This document shows, in pieces, positions 45,685-54,474 of a stretch of DNA of 64,000 nt. Below the pieces are notes generated by a model. That model had not been told where the DNA came from, ran no database searches, and was given only the letters and a program-made list of their open reading frames with translations. The position numbers and the translations under genes are program-made. Numbering within the stretch: position 1 is the first letter of the stretch; each line of letters starts with the position of its first letter. Source of the DNA: Acidobacteriota bacterium (GTDB taxonomy: Bacteria > Acidobacteriota > Terriglobia > Acidiferrales > UBA7541); NCBI GenBank assembly GCA_021788095.1, contig JAJYLB010000003.1, positions 62,001 through 126,000 of the forward strand, read 5' to 3'.

Positions 45685-45914
45685 TACCGATTCCCGCGGC
45701 GGGGGCCTTCGCGTCGTCCCCGCGCCCCGTGCACTGCATATGACAAGCCGATCCTCGAGCCCTCGTCCAACTCGGGGGCAATGGAGATGCGGACACTGTG
45801 CTCCAAAAGGTCAAGTCGATCATGGCTCCCTCTTTGCCGGATTGTCACATAGCCGAATTTTTCGAGGATGCCGATCAGGTCGTCGCCCGACAGAACCGGG
45901 AGCTTCGGGCTCAT
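45681..45914 (-). CDS. hicA: HicA-like mRNA interferase toxin, divergent C-terminus
   Basis: 77 residues. MSPKLPVLSGDDLIGILEKFGYVTIRQRGSH holds the dsRBD-like HicA fold with the catalytic His in the RGSH motif. The usual C-terminal strand and helix (VTVPxH...GTLRSILRQAGL) are replaced by RISIAPELDEGSRIGLSYAV followed by an Arg-rich tail, so the end may be frameshifted or decayed. It overlaps etfA by four bases on the opposite strand. The ATGA overlap with hicB suggests one transcript, antitoxin first. Confidence 0.8.
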   Translation of the reverse strand: MSPKLPVLSGDDLIGILEKFGYVTIRQRGSHDRLDLLEHSVRISIAPELDEGSRIGLSYAVHGARGRREGPRRGNRY

Positions 45915-46138
45915 TTCGTTACGACAACGCTACCGATGAGCACCCCGGAGGGGTCCGGTGTCGGCTCGCCGTGTGCCTGCATATCCTCGAGAGTCAACTC
46001 GATAGCCTCGCGGACATTCGCGAGAGCCTCCGGGGCCGCTTCCCCCTGCGAGTAACAGCCGGGGAGAGACGGGCAAACCACTACGTACCCCCCGTCTTGG
46101 TCCGGTTCTAGGAACACCTTGAAATCCATAACCTTCAT
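45911..46138 (-). CDS. hicB: HicB-like antitoxin
   Basis: 75 residues from the ATG giving MKVMDFKVFLEPDQDGGYVV. The HicB fold is recognised by YVVVCPSLPGCYSQGEAAPEALANVREAIELTLEDM. The typical C-terminal DNA-binding domain is absent, so this is a short antitoxin. A longer N-terminus in the track reads as spurious (Arg-rich). The module lies between etfA and the ETF-quinone oxidoreductase gene on the opposite strand. Confidence 0.85.
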   Translation of the reverse strand: MKVMDFKVFLEPDQDGGYVVVCPSLPGCYSQGEAAPEALANVREAIELTLEDMQAHGEPTPDPSGVLIGSVVVTK

Positions 46139-46238
46139 GAGGCCATCCCACCCGCTTTCATGCCTTGCCTCAAGCGAGCCGTCCCAGAAGGAGCCCCGGC
46201 GGCGCCGGCGGCCTGGCGCTGCGCTAGAATCCAAAGCG

Positions 46239-47900
46239 ATGGCTATAGAGCGCGAGCGGCTGGACGCGGACGTGCTGATCGTTGGCGCGGGGCCGGCGGG
46301 GCTGGCCTGCGCGCTGCGGCTCGCCCAACTGGCTTCCGCCGACCGGAAGGCAGGCCGCGCGCCGGTCGTGCCGGCGGAGAACGTCTACGTGCTCGAGAAG
46401 GGCCGCGAGCTGGGCGCGCACCAGCTTTCCGGCGCCATCATGGATCCGCGCGGGCTCGCCGAGCTCGTTCCCAACTTCCGGAATTCGGCGCCGCTCGGCC
46501 CCGCAGTTTCTTCCGATGCCGCCTATTTCCTCACCGCGACAAAGGCGCGGAAGTTTCCCCTCACCCCGCCGCCCCTGCGCAATCACGGCAATTATGTGAT
46601 CTCGCTGAGCCGGCTGACCCGGTGGCTCGGCCAGCAAGTCGAGCAAGCGGGCATCAACCTCTTCACCCAGTTCGCCGGCGCCAGCTTGATTTTCGAAAAC
46701 GATGGCATCGCCGGCGTCATCACTGAGGACAAGGGCCTCGGCAAGCGCGGCGAGCCGAAGCCCAACTTCACTCCCGGTTACGAGTTGCGCGCCAAAATCA
46801 CCGTTTTGGCGGAAGGCACGCGCGGCTCGCTCACCAAGACTCTCGTCGACCGCCACAGGCTCGACGGCATCAACCCTCAGCTCTACGCCGTGGGCATCAA
46901 GGAACTCTGGGAGGTTCCCGAAGGCCGCATCGCTCCCGGCTGGGTGGCGCACACGATGGGCTGGCCGCTCGATTCGCATACGTACGGCGGCGGCTGGATC
47001 TACGGTTTCGAGGAGAACCGCGTATCGGTGGGACTCGTCGTCGGCCTCGAATACCACAATCCGCTCTTCGATCCGCAGGAGGCGTTCCAGCGCTTCAAAA
47101 CCCATCCTTTCGTTCGCCGGATTCTCGAGGGGGGCAAGCTCGTTCGCTACGGCGCCAAGAGCCTGCCCGAAGGCGGCTGGTATTCGATGCCTCGGCCCTA
47201 CATCTCCGGCGGGCTCGCGATCGGCGATTCCGCGGGCATGCTCAATTCCCAGCGGCTCAAGGGCATCCACATCGCCATCAAGAGCGGCATGCTCGCCGCG
47301 GAAACGATTTACGACGCACTGGCTTCCGGCGATACCTCGGCGGCCAAGCTGTCCACATTCCAGCGCCGGCTCGAAGGCAGTTGGATTCGGGAGGAGATGT
47401 GGCCCGTGCGGAATTTTCACCAGGCGTTCCGACGCGGCCTCTGGAGCGACCTGGTTCAAACGGGCATCCAGATGGCGACGGGCGGCCGCGGCCTGGCGGA
47501 TCCCCTGCGCGTGGGCCCGGGCCATCTCGAGTATCACAAGCTGGCGAACGGCCAATGGAAACCGCTCGATCGGTATCACGGCGATGGCGCGCTCACCTTC
47601 GACGTGCTCACCGACCTCTATCATTCCGGCACGCGCCACGACGACGATCAACCCTGTCATCTCCACGTGCTCGATCCCGAGATCTGCGTCACGCGCTGCC
47701 TCGAGGAATACGGCAATCCCTGCCAGTATTTTTGCCCCGCGATGGTTTACGAGATGGTGCGCGAAGACGGCAGGCTGCGGCTCAAAATCAACGCCGCGAA
47801 TTGCGTCCACTGCAAGACCTGCGATATCGCCGATCCCTACCAGATCATCGTTTGGGTGCCACCCGAAGGCGGCGGCGGGCCGAACTACGAGGGGATGTAG
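46239..47900 (+). CDS. electron transfer flavoprotein-ubiquinone oxidoreductase
   Basis: 553 residues from ATG 46239 (MAIERERLDADVLIVGAGPA). The FAD-binding VLIVGAGPAGLACALRLAQ is near the N-terminus, and GAHQLSGAIMDPRGLAEL, GIKELWEVPEGR and GLAIGDSAGMLNSQRLKGIHIAIKSGMLAAE are typical. A 4Fe-4S cluster is bound at the C-terminus (QYFCPAMVYEM and NCVHCKTCDIADPYQII). The enzyme moves electrons from ETF to the quinone pool. Downstream of etfBA on the same strand. Confidence 0.96.
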   Translation: MAIERERLDADVLIVGAGPAGLACALRLAQLASADRKAGRAPVVPAENVYVLEKGRELGAHQLSGAIMDPRGLAELVPNFRNSAPLGPAVSSDAAYFLTATKARKFPLTPPPLRNHGNYVISLSRLTRWLGQQVEQAGINLFTQFAGASLIFENDGIAGVITEDKGLGKRGEPKPNFTPGYELRAKITVLAEGTRGSLTKTLVDRHRLDGINPQLYAVGIKELWEVPEGRIAPGWVAHTMGWPLDSHTYGGGWIYGFEENRVSVGLVVGLEYHNPLFDPQEAFQRFKTHPFVRRILEGGKLVRYGAKSLPEGGWYSMPRPYISGGLAIGDSAGMLNSQRLKGIHIAIKSGMLAAETIYDALASGDTSAAKLSTFQRRLEGSWIREEMWPVRNFHQAFRRGLWSDLVQTGIQMATGGRGLADPLRVGPGHLEYHKLANGQWKPLDRYHGDGALTFDVLTDLYHSGTRHDDDQPCHLHVLDPEICVTRCLEEYGNPCQYFCPAMVYEMVREDGRLRLKINAANCVHCKTCDIADPYQIIVWVPPEGGGGPNYEGM

Positions 47901-47914
47901 ACCCGCCGAGTGGG

Positions 47915-50068
47915 CTAAGGCTTCGAGGGTTCCAGCCCGCGGTTCTCGAGCATGGGTCCGATCTCCGGATTCCGCCCGTAAAAGGCGCGAAACATCTTGC
48001 CGTAATCCTCGGTGTGGCCCCGGGAGAGAATCAGATCGCGAAAGCGCTGGCCGTTGGCGCGCGTGAGGCCGCCATGCCGCAGGAACCAGGAGTAGGCGTC
48101 GTCGTCCAGCATCTCGCTCCACAAGTAGGCGTAATAGCCGGAGGCGTAGCCCTCGCTCCAGATGTGCAGGAAATAGCTCGACCGGTAGCGCGGGGGAACG
48201 TCGGACAAGTCCATGTGCGTCGCGCCGAGCGCGGCGCTCTCGAACTTGTCGGGATCCTGCTTCGGAGCGCTCGCCGGCAGCGTGTGCCATTGCATGTCCA
48301 ACTCAGCCGCCGCGAGCAGCTCGGCGAAGGCGTAGCCCTGATTGAATTTCGCGGCAGCCTTGATCTTGGCCACCAGCGCCGCGGGCATGGGTTTGCCGGT
48401 CTTGTAATTCAGGGCGTAATGCCGGAGCACCTGGGGATAGAGCGCCCAATGCTCGTCGAATTGCGAGGGAAACTCGACGAAGTCGCGCGCCACGTTCATG
48501 CCCGACAGCGTGGGGTAGACTTCGTCGGCGAAGAGGCCGTGCAGGGCGTGGCCGAATTCGTGAAACATGGTGGTGACGTCGTCGAAACTGATGAGTGCCG
48601 GCTGGCCGGGAGCGGGCCCAGTGAAGTTGGCGACGTTGTAGACGACGGGCTTCGTGCCGAGCAGCTTCGATTGCCCGACGAACTCGTCCGTCCAGGCGCC
48701 GCCTTCCTTGTTGTCGCGCTTGAAATAATCGAAATACATCAGGCCCAGAGGCGATCCGTTCTGGTCGAAAACCTCGAAGACGTGGACGTCCGGCTGGTAG
48801 ACCGGCAAGTCCTTGCGCTCCTTGAAGGTGATGCCGTAAAGCTGGTGAGCGGTGTAGAACAGGCCGTCCTTGAGCACGTTGTCGAGGACGAAATACGACT
48901 TCACCTCGTTCTCGTCGAGCCGGTATTTCTCGTTGCGCAACTGGTTCGCGTAGTACTCCCAGTCCCAAGGGCGCAGCGTGAAACTCTTCCCGTCGCGCCG
49001 AACGAGGCCCTGGAGCTCAGCCGCTTCCGCTTGCGCTTGGCGCCGGGTGGCCGGCACGAGCGCGTTCAGGAATTGCTCGACGGCCGCGGGAGTCTTGGCC
49101 ATTTGATCCTGGAGCCGGTACGCGGCGTAGTTGGGAAAGCCGAGGAGCCGGGCTTTCTCGGCGCGTAGCTGGGCGAGCGTGGCGATCGTGTCCCTGGTGT
49201 CGTTGGCGTCGCCCTTCTCGGCGCGGTTCCAGGAATGCTCGAAAAGTTCCTCGCGCACGGCGCGATTCTCGAGCGAGGCCAGCGCCGGCTGCTGCGTGGT
49301 GTTCTGCAACGGGATCAGCCATTTGCCCTTCAGCCCGTGGCTCTCGGCGTCGTGAGCGGCGGCGGCCAGGGCGCCCGGAGTCAAGCCTGCCAGGCTGGCT
49401 TGGTCGTCCACCACGAGCGCGCCAGCCTTGTTGGCGGCCAGGATTTTGCGCTCGAAGGCCGTCTCGAGCGTGGAGATTTGCTCGTTGATGGCCTTCAGGC
49501 GGGCTTTCTCGGCGTCCGGCAGCTTGGCGCCGGCGAGCACGAACTGCTGATCGTAGACCTCGACCAACTGCCGCGCTTCGGGACGCGCGGAGAGACGATT
49601 GCGCTGGGCGTAGACGGCTTCGACTCGCGCGAACAACTTCGGATTCAGGTAAATCGCGTCCTGATGAGCGGCGAGTCGCGGCGCTTCATACTCTTGCACC
49701 TTTTGCAGGGTGTCGTCGATATTCGCCGACGTCAGCGCGTTGAAGACGTTCATCACGCGGTCCAGCATCCGCCCCGACTTCTCCATGGCTACGATGGTGT
49801 TCTCGAAAGTCGGAGGTGCCGGATTGTTGGCGATCTTTTGGGTCTCCGTTATTTGGCGCTTCATGCCCTCTTCGATCGCCGGCTGGAAATCGCTGTCCCG
49901 GATGCGGTCGAAAGGCGGCGCCTGGAAGGGCAGCGAACTCGGCTGGAAGAAAGGGTTGGTTGCCGCGGGGGACTGCGCAGCGGTGTGGCCGGTGCGCGGC
50001 AGCGCGGCGACGGCCAGCGCGAGCCCTACTGCCGCGGCAAAACCAAGCGAACGGATCGGATGGGCCAT
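47915..50068 (-). CDS. dcp: secreted M3 peptidase, peptidyl-dipeptidase Dcp type
   Basis: 717 residues with a Sec signal peptide (MAHPIRSLGFAAAVGLALAV). The M3 zinc site is MFHEFGHALHGLFADEVYPT (HEFGH) and the third ligand in ARDFVEFPSQFDEHW. The C-terminal HIWSEGYASGYYAYLWSEMLDDDAYSWF matches the Dcp group. It would cut dipeptides from the C-termini of peptides, presumably in the periplasm. Its 3' end lies 14 bp from the 3' end of the ETF-QO gene (convergent). Confidence 0.95.
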   Translation of the reverse strand: MAHPIRSLGFAAAVGLALAVAALPRTGHTAAQSPAATNPFFQPSSLPFQAPPFDRIRDSDFQPAIEEGMKRQITETQKIANNPAPPTFENTIVAMEKSGRMLDRVMNVFNALTSANIDDTLQKVQEYEAPRLAAHQDAIYLNPKLFARVEAVYAQRNRLSARPEARQLVEVYDQQFVLAGAKLPDAEKARLKAINEQISTLETAFERKILAANKAGALVVDDQASLAGLTPGALAAAAHDAESHGLKGKWLIPLQNTTQQPALASLENRAVREELFEHSWNRAEKGDANDTRDTIATLAQLRAEKARLLGFPNYAAYRLQDQMAKTPAAVEQFLNALVPATRRQAQAEAAELQGLVRRDGKSFTLRPWDWEYYANQLRNEKYRLDENEVKSYFVLDNVLKDGLFYTAHQLYGITFKERKDLPVYQPDVHVFEVFDQNGSPLGLMYFDYFKRDNKEGGAWTDEFVGQSKLLGTKPVVYNVANFTGPAPGQPALISFDDVTTMFHEFGHALHGLFADEVYPTLSGMNVARDFVEFPSQFDEHWALYPQVLRHYALNYKTGKPMPAALVAKIKAAAKFNQGYAFAELLAAAELDMQWHTLPASAPKQDPDKFESAALGATHMDLSDVPPRYRSSYFLHIWSEGYASGYYAYLWSEMLDDDAYSWFLRHGGLTRANGQRFRDLILSRGHTEDYGKMFRAFYGRNPEIGPMLENRGLEPSKP

Positions 50069-50200
50069 GGCGACTCCTGATTTGCGGTATGCGAAAACCG
50101 TTTGGCTTCCGCTTTGCCTACCAAGAACGCGCAGTATAAACCCTCAGGCACGCGCCGGGCCACGCGCTGGCAGGCCGGGGGTCGGCGGAGAGTGGCGGGT

Positions 50201-50225
50201 GTGGTGCGGGCGTTTCGCCCGCAGC
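50201..50225. repeat. dispersed palindromic repeat, copy 2
   Basis: TGCGGGCG-TTT-CGCCCGCA is an 8-bp stem with a 3-base loop, almost identical over 25 bases to 14871-14895. It lies in the 290-bp gap between the dcp-type gene and the kinase gene. Confidence 0.65.
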
Positions 50226-50360
50226 CTTCTCTCCTGCCCGATCGCCAGGAGCCCATCCTCAAGGATCCGACCGTTCGCGGCTCGCGTCGGGCGAGAGAGG
50301 CGAAGCGACAAGGCTCGAGGCCCCCACGTTACCCCCTGGCGCACTCCGCGATAGGGCGTG

Positions 50361-53345
50361 CTATTGCAGCTTGGCGTATTCGGCTTTGGCCCGCCGCAGA
50401 ACGGGAATGCCGGGATCGGCGTGCTGCCAGAGAGCGAAGAAGTCTTGATAGGCCTTGCGCGCGCCGGGCTTGTCGCCGGAGAGAGTGCGGGCGCGGGCGA
50501 GGCCGAGATGCGCTAGAGGCAGAATCGCTGCGCTGTTCACGATACCGGGGTGGTCGAGGATTTTCTGGAATTCAGCAGCGGATTGCGCGCCTTGATCCGC
50601 AGCGAGATACGCCAGTCCGCGGACGTAAACCGGGAAGAGGCCCACGGAGGCACGGAGGAGCGACCCGCCGAGTTCATACAGCGTGGCGGGCTGACCACCC
50701 GCGGTCCCTTTCGCCGGAGCCTTCTGGTCGAGGGAAATAGCGGCACGAATCGTGGGCAGGTACATAGACTGGACGAGGGTATCCTTGGGATAGCGCTTGG
50801 CCAGATCGCTCGCGAGCTTCTGAGTCTGGGCCGAATCGGCGGCGAGCGCAAAGGCAAGCGCGGCGGTGGCTTCTGTCTCCCGGCCATTCGACATTTTCAG
50901 TGCTGCTGCCGCTAGCTGCCGAGCTTGAGCAGCGTCTCCGACCAGCGCCTCGCGCAGCGCGGCCTCGGCCCGGTAAGCCCCCGCTGTTTCTTTCTTCCCC
51001 GCTTGCTCGGCCGAAGCGATCGCCCGCGCGGTCAGGTCGTTCGCCTTGGCCAACTGGCCGGCGTAGGCCGCCGCCTCGGATTGAAATGCAAAGAAGGAAT
51101 CCTCGATTCCAGGCTTACCTGACCCCCAGGCCGCTTCTCGTGACATCGCTGCGGCATCGCCTTGCAGGAAGGCGATCACGTATGCAAGAAGGTGCAGGTG
51201 CATCGGATCGAATCCGCGCGCTTTAGCTTGCTGAAGGATCGCCGCGGCCTCGTCCAAACGATCGAGTCGTATGTAGGCGCCGGCGAGGTCTACATAACTT
51301 GCTCCGCTGCCCGAATCCAGATCGAGTGCCCGCCGAGACATCTCTAGCGCCTTGTCGTGCTCGCCGAGCTCCATGTCGTCGAAGCCGAGGTTGATAATCG
51401 GGACCGGGTCCCGCGGATAGGTCTCCGCCCAGACCTGGTAGACCTGATCCGCCTTGAACAGGTCGCCGGTGACCAGCCAATCGTAGTGGGAGGAAATGTA
51501 GAACTTCTCGCGTTCGCTGACGCGGTCGCGCAGATCGAAGGCTTTTTTCATGCTCTCGGCCCCGAGGCTGGGTTCGCCGATGTTCCAATAGGTCGTGCCG
51601 AGTGCCGCATAGGCCATGGCGAAGTTCGGATCGAGCGAAATGGCGCGCTGAAAGGACGCGATAGCGGCGGTCGCATCAGCGTTCCTGGTTGCCTGCCAGC
51701 CAAGCGTATAAGCCTGGAGCGCCTCGAGCGAAGGTGTGGTCACGTCGGCGAGCGGCTTATCGAATTTTTGGATCGAGGCAAGCGATTCGCCGAGCTTGCC
51801 CCGAATCGAAGTGGCGACGTTACCCAGCGCTTCGAGCACGCGGTTCTTGTCGCTCGCGACCGCCTGCGCGCTCGCCAGCGTGGCGCCGGTCGAGCAATTC
51901 TCCGCGTCCAAAACCAGGTTGTACTCGCTACCCACTTGGCCGATGGAAGGATCGAGCACGGCGGCGGCGCCGGTGCGCTGGCAGATCTGGCGCGCCAAGT
52001 CGTGGGCAAGCCGCGCGCCGCCGGGCTGGCCCATCAGGCGCAGCGCCTGGGAAACCTGCTCGTCGGAGACGATGTTCAGGAACGGCGATTGGGCGAGCTG
52101 GGCGGCCAGACCCTGTCGCAGCGTGGCATCAAACATGCTGTCGCCGGTGGTATTCGTGAAATCGGCGAGCACGACTGAATCTTTAGAAGTGAGTTTCGGC
52201 CCGCGCGGCCAGAAATAAAACATGCCGGTAGCGACGGCCAGAACCGACACAGCAGCCGCCGCGATCCAGATGCGAATGCCCCGGCGCGCCACAGGCCCGG
52301 GCGTTGGTGCGCCCCTCATTTGTAGGGGCGGGGTCTCCCCGCCCGTCCCCATCGCCGAGTCCTGTAGGGGCAGGCCTTGTGCCAGCCTTTGTTGCGGCGG
52401 CGCCGGGATAGCGGGCTCCGGCGTCGCGACCGAGTGGCGGCTCGAATCCGAATCTCGCTTCAGCCGCTTCAAATCGCTCCGGATGTCGGCCGCGTGCTGA
52501 TAGCGCAACTCGCGGTCTTTCTCCAGGCATTTCTCGATGATCCGCTCCAGCTCCGGCGGCAGCTCCAGGTTCAGCCGCACCGGAGCCACCGGCGTCTTGT
52601 GCAGGATGGAGTCGAAGATCGCCGCCGACGTGTCGCCGCGAAATGGCATCGTCCCCGTGGCCATCTCGTACAGCACCGCCCCGAAGCTGAACAGGTCCGT
52701 GCGGGCATCCAGATCCTTCCCCAGCGCCTGCTCCGGCGACATGTAGGCGATCGTGCCCACCGCCGTTCCGGGGCCGGTGACCATCTCTTCGCTCGCGGTA
52801 AGCGACTGCGTGGGCGCGGCCGGCTCCTCGGGCTTGCCGCTTGGCTTGAGAACTTTGGCCAAGCCGAAATCCAGCACCCTCACGTGCCCGCGCCGAGTGA
52901 TGAAAATGTTGGCCGGCTTGATGTCGCGGTGCAGGATGCCTTGCGCGTGCGCCGCGTCCAAGGCGTCCGCCACTTCCGTCGCAGTCTGGAGCAAATTGTC
53001 GAGGTCGAGCGGCCGGCCTTTGATCAACTGCTTGAGCGTCTGCCCCTCGAGGAACTCCATGACGATGAACCGGCGGCCGGCTTCTTCGGCAATCTCGTGA
53101 ATCGTGCAGATGTTGGGGTGATTCAGCGCGGATGCGGCCTGCGCCTCGCGCTCGAAACGCGCCAGGGCCTGCGCGTCTTGGACAATCTCCTCGGGAAGGA
53201 ACTTCAGCGCGACGAAGCGGTGCAGGCGAGTGTCTTCGGCCTTGTAGATTACACCCATCCCGCCCCGACCGACCATCTCGACGATGTGGTAATGCGCGAC
53301 GGTTTGGCCGACGAGCGAGTCCAGGGCCCCTGGGCGGCCGGTCAT
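50361..53345 (-). CDS. Ser/Thr protein kinase with membrane helix and C-terminal TPR domain
   Basis: 994 residues from the ATG behind AAAGGAGG; the track start 22 codons earlier is rejected. The kinase domain covers about 16-292: Gly loop [15 protein letters not shown], Lys48 (VALKFL), [10 protein letters not shown] with Asp141, DFGLAK with Asp159, and [14 protein letters not shown] Pro/Gln-rich linker (about 300-356) leads to a membrane helix (358-380). The remaining 600 residues are TPR-like helices ([20 protein letters not shown]). Two palindromic repeats fall inside the linker coding sequence. Likely senses or scaffolds through the TPR part. Confidence 0.93.
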   Translation of the reverse strand: MTGRPGALDSLVGQTVAHYHIVEMVGRGGMGVIYKAEDTRLHRFVALKFLPEEIVQDAQALARFEREAQAASALNHPNICTIHEIAEEAGRRFIVMEFLEGQTLKQLIKGRPLDLDNLLQTATEVADALDAAHAQGILHRDIKPANIFITRRGHVRVLDFGLAKVLKPSGKPEEPAAPTQSLTASEEMVTGPGTAVGTIAYMSPEQALGKDLDARTDLFSFGAVLYEMATGTMPFRGDTSAAIFDSILHKTPVAPVRLNLELPPELERIIEKCLEKDRELRYQHAADIRSDLKRLKRDSDSSRHSVATPEPAIPAPPQQRLAQGLPLQDSAMGTGGETPPLQMRGAPTPGPVARRGIRIWIAAAAVSVLAVATGMFYFWPRGPKLTSKDSVVLADFTNTTGDSMFDATLRQGLAAQLAQSPFLNIVSDEQVSQALRLMGQPGGARLAHDLARQICQRTGAAAVLDPSIGQVGSEYNLVLDAENCSTGATLASAQAVASDKNRVLEALGNVATSIRGKLGESLASIQKFDKPLADVTTPSLEALQAYTLGWQATRNADATAAIASFQRAISLDPNFAMAYAALGTTYWNIGEPSLGAESMKKAFDLRDRVSEREKFYISSHYDWLVTGDLFKADQVYQVWAETYPRDPVPIINLGFDDMELGEHDKALEMSRRALDLDSGSGASYVDLAGAYIRLDRLDEAAAILQQAKARGFDPMHLHLLAYVIAFLQGDAAAMSREAAWGSGKPGIEDSFFAFQSEAAAYAGQLAKANDLTARAIASAEQAGKKETAGAYRAEAALREALVGDAAQARQLAAAALKMSNGRETEATAALAFALAADSAQTQKLASDLAKRYPKDTLVQSMYLPTIRAAISLDQKAPAKGTAGGQPATLYELGGSLLRASVGLFPVYVRGLAYLAADQGAQSAAEFQKILDHPGIVNSAAILPLAHLGLARARTLSGDKPGARKAYQDFFALWQHADPGIPVLRRAKAEYAKLQ
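52322..52390. repeat. palindromic repeats inside the kinase coding sequence
   Basis: GGGCGGGG-TCT-CCCCGCCC (52326-52344) is a perfect 8-bp stem, followed by a related but weaker unit gtaggggcaggccttgtgcc. Both carry the same TGTAGGGGC start. They encode the linker residues [10 protein letters not shown] and RLAQGLPLQ. Confidence 0.6.
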
Positions 53346-53401
53346 GGGGGGCCCTCCTTTTCCCCCGCGCTTTTCATGCGAATCGTAGGCCCGCTGCGAG
53401 G

Positions 53402-53730
53402 CCCAAGTCAACGCGGCGGGTTCGGTCCTGAGCGAGATCTATTTCCCTATTGGCGTCACCGACGGGGCCGTTCGAGAGCTTCAGACGGCAACGGAGGTTG
53501 GCGCCAGCCAGGAGGTGAGCTTTCGGCCTTATGGCCATTTCCATCACCTGGCGGGCCTTCTCGCCGGCATCTACGCGCAACAGAAGGTGCCCGAACAAGT
53601 GCTAGCATGGCTTGAGGAGACGGCGGCGAAATCTCCGGCGGCCAGGAGCTCACGAACATCCACCTGCTCGCCACCCTGCTGATGGAAGGCGTGATCGTCC
53701 CTGGATTGCCCCGGTCGGTCGGCGACGTTT
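53402..53730 (+). pseudogene. unidentified frameshifted coding remnant
   Basis: A frame without a start codon reads [35 protein letters not shown] and PEQVLAWLEE. It then changes to another frame reading GGEISGGQELTNIHLLATLL, MEGVIVPGL. Both pieces look protein-like. I cannot name the family. It may be the decayed tail of a gene whose 5' part was lost when the kinase gene arrived. Low confidence. Confidence 0.35.
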
Positions 53731-53744
53731 CGTCGGGCCGGCAT

Positions 53745-54074
53745 TTATGCCCCATCGGCGTCTGGTCTCTCGCGCGTCGCGATCTCCTCTCTGTTCTTAA
53801 CCTTGCCGGCGGTCTTCGTCCTGGAGATGCGGCGGTCTCGGGACGCCTTCTCCCGAACCCCTCCCAGCACCGCCACGATACCGACTGCTGGCATAACGAG
53901 CACATAGGCCAGACTGACAAGCACGGCGAGGGGAATCACCAGGATCGCGGGAACGCCCACATATTTCACGTCGGCGTCTCCAGGCAACCTGCCCCGACTG
54001 CCCTCTATGGTCACAATCTCCCAATCCCTCAGGTAGAACCCTCCCTCTACCTCGCTTCCACCCTGGTGTGTCAT
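53745..54074 (-). CDS. small single-pass membrane protein of unknown function
   Basis: 109 residues from the ATG giving MTHQGGSEVEGGFYLRDWEI; AGGAGAGGAG precedes it, which is a better start than the track M 30 codons earlier. A soluble start (FYLRDWEIVTIEGSRGRLPGDADVKYV) is followed by a long hydrophobic stretch VPAILVIPLAVLVSLAYVLVMPAVGIVAVLG (one or two membrane passes) and a basic tail. Similar FYLNxxxWEIV proteins occur in related genomes, without function. No operon partner. Confidence 0.6.
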   Translation of the reverse strand: MTHQGGSEVEGGFYLRDWEIVTIEGSRGRLPGDADVKYVGVPAILVIPLAVLVSLAYVLVMPAVGIVAVLGGVREKASRDRRISRTKTAGKVKNREEIATRERPDADGA

Positions 54075-54474
54075 GGCGCTCCTCTCCTGGTCGCCTTCCG
54101 CAGCCGGGGAGAGTCGAGCACCTCCCTGGCTTTTGAGATCGGGCCGATACCCATCGCTCGCCACAGGTCAAGGCCGAGCCAAGAGGAACTCCTCGTGAGT
54201 CCTCTGCTCGCTGGCCGGCGTCGCCGCCTTCCGGCAATCTCGGCCGCGTCGACCCTCGAGCGATTCGGCCTGGGCCCTCGCCGAAGGCCCACTCTGATTC
54301 GACGGCCCGGCATTCGCAAGGCACGTGAAGTCAACTGCCGATAAATTGTTTGTCATCCACTCGGTTTCCCTTGGCCCGGGGCGCACCGGCCCCGGGGAAG
54401 AGGAGAGGGAAGTCCTTGACTATCTCTTTGATACGGACTCCCGCGGTGTTAGACTGCCGTTGACGGTGTGAGTC
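54075..54474. other. 400-bp stretch without a supported gene
   Basis: The only clear structure is a perfect 8-bp hairpin, CCCGGGGC-GCACCG-GCCCCGGG (54374-54395), about 80 bp upstream of the CadC-like gene. A TTGACT at about 54417 could be a -35 box, but no good -10 follows. ORFs on both strands here have no recognisable content. Confidence 0.5.
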
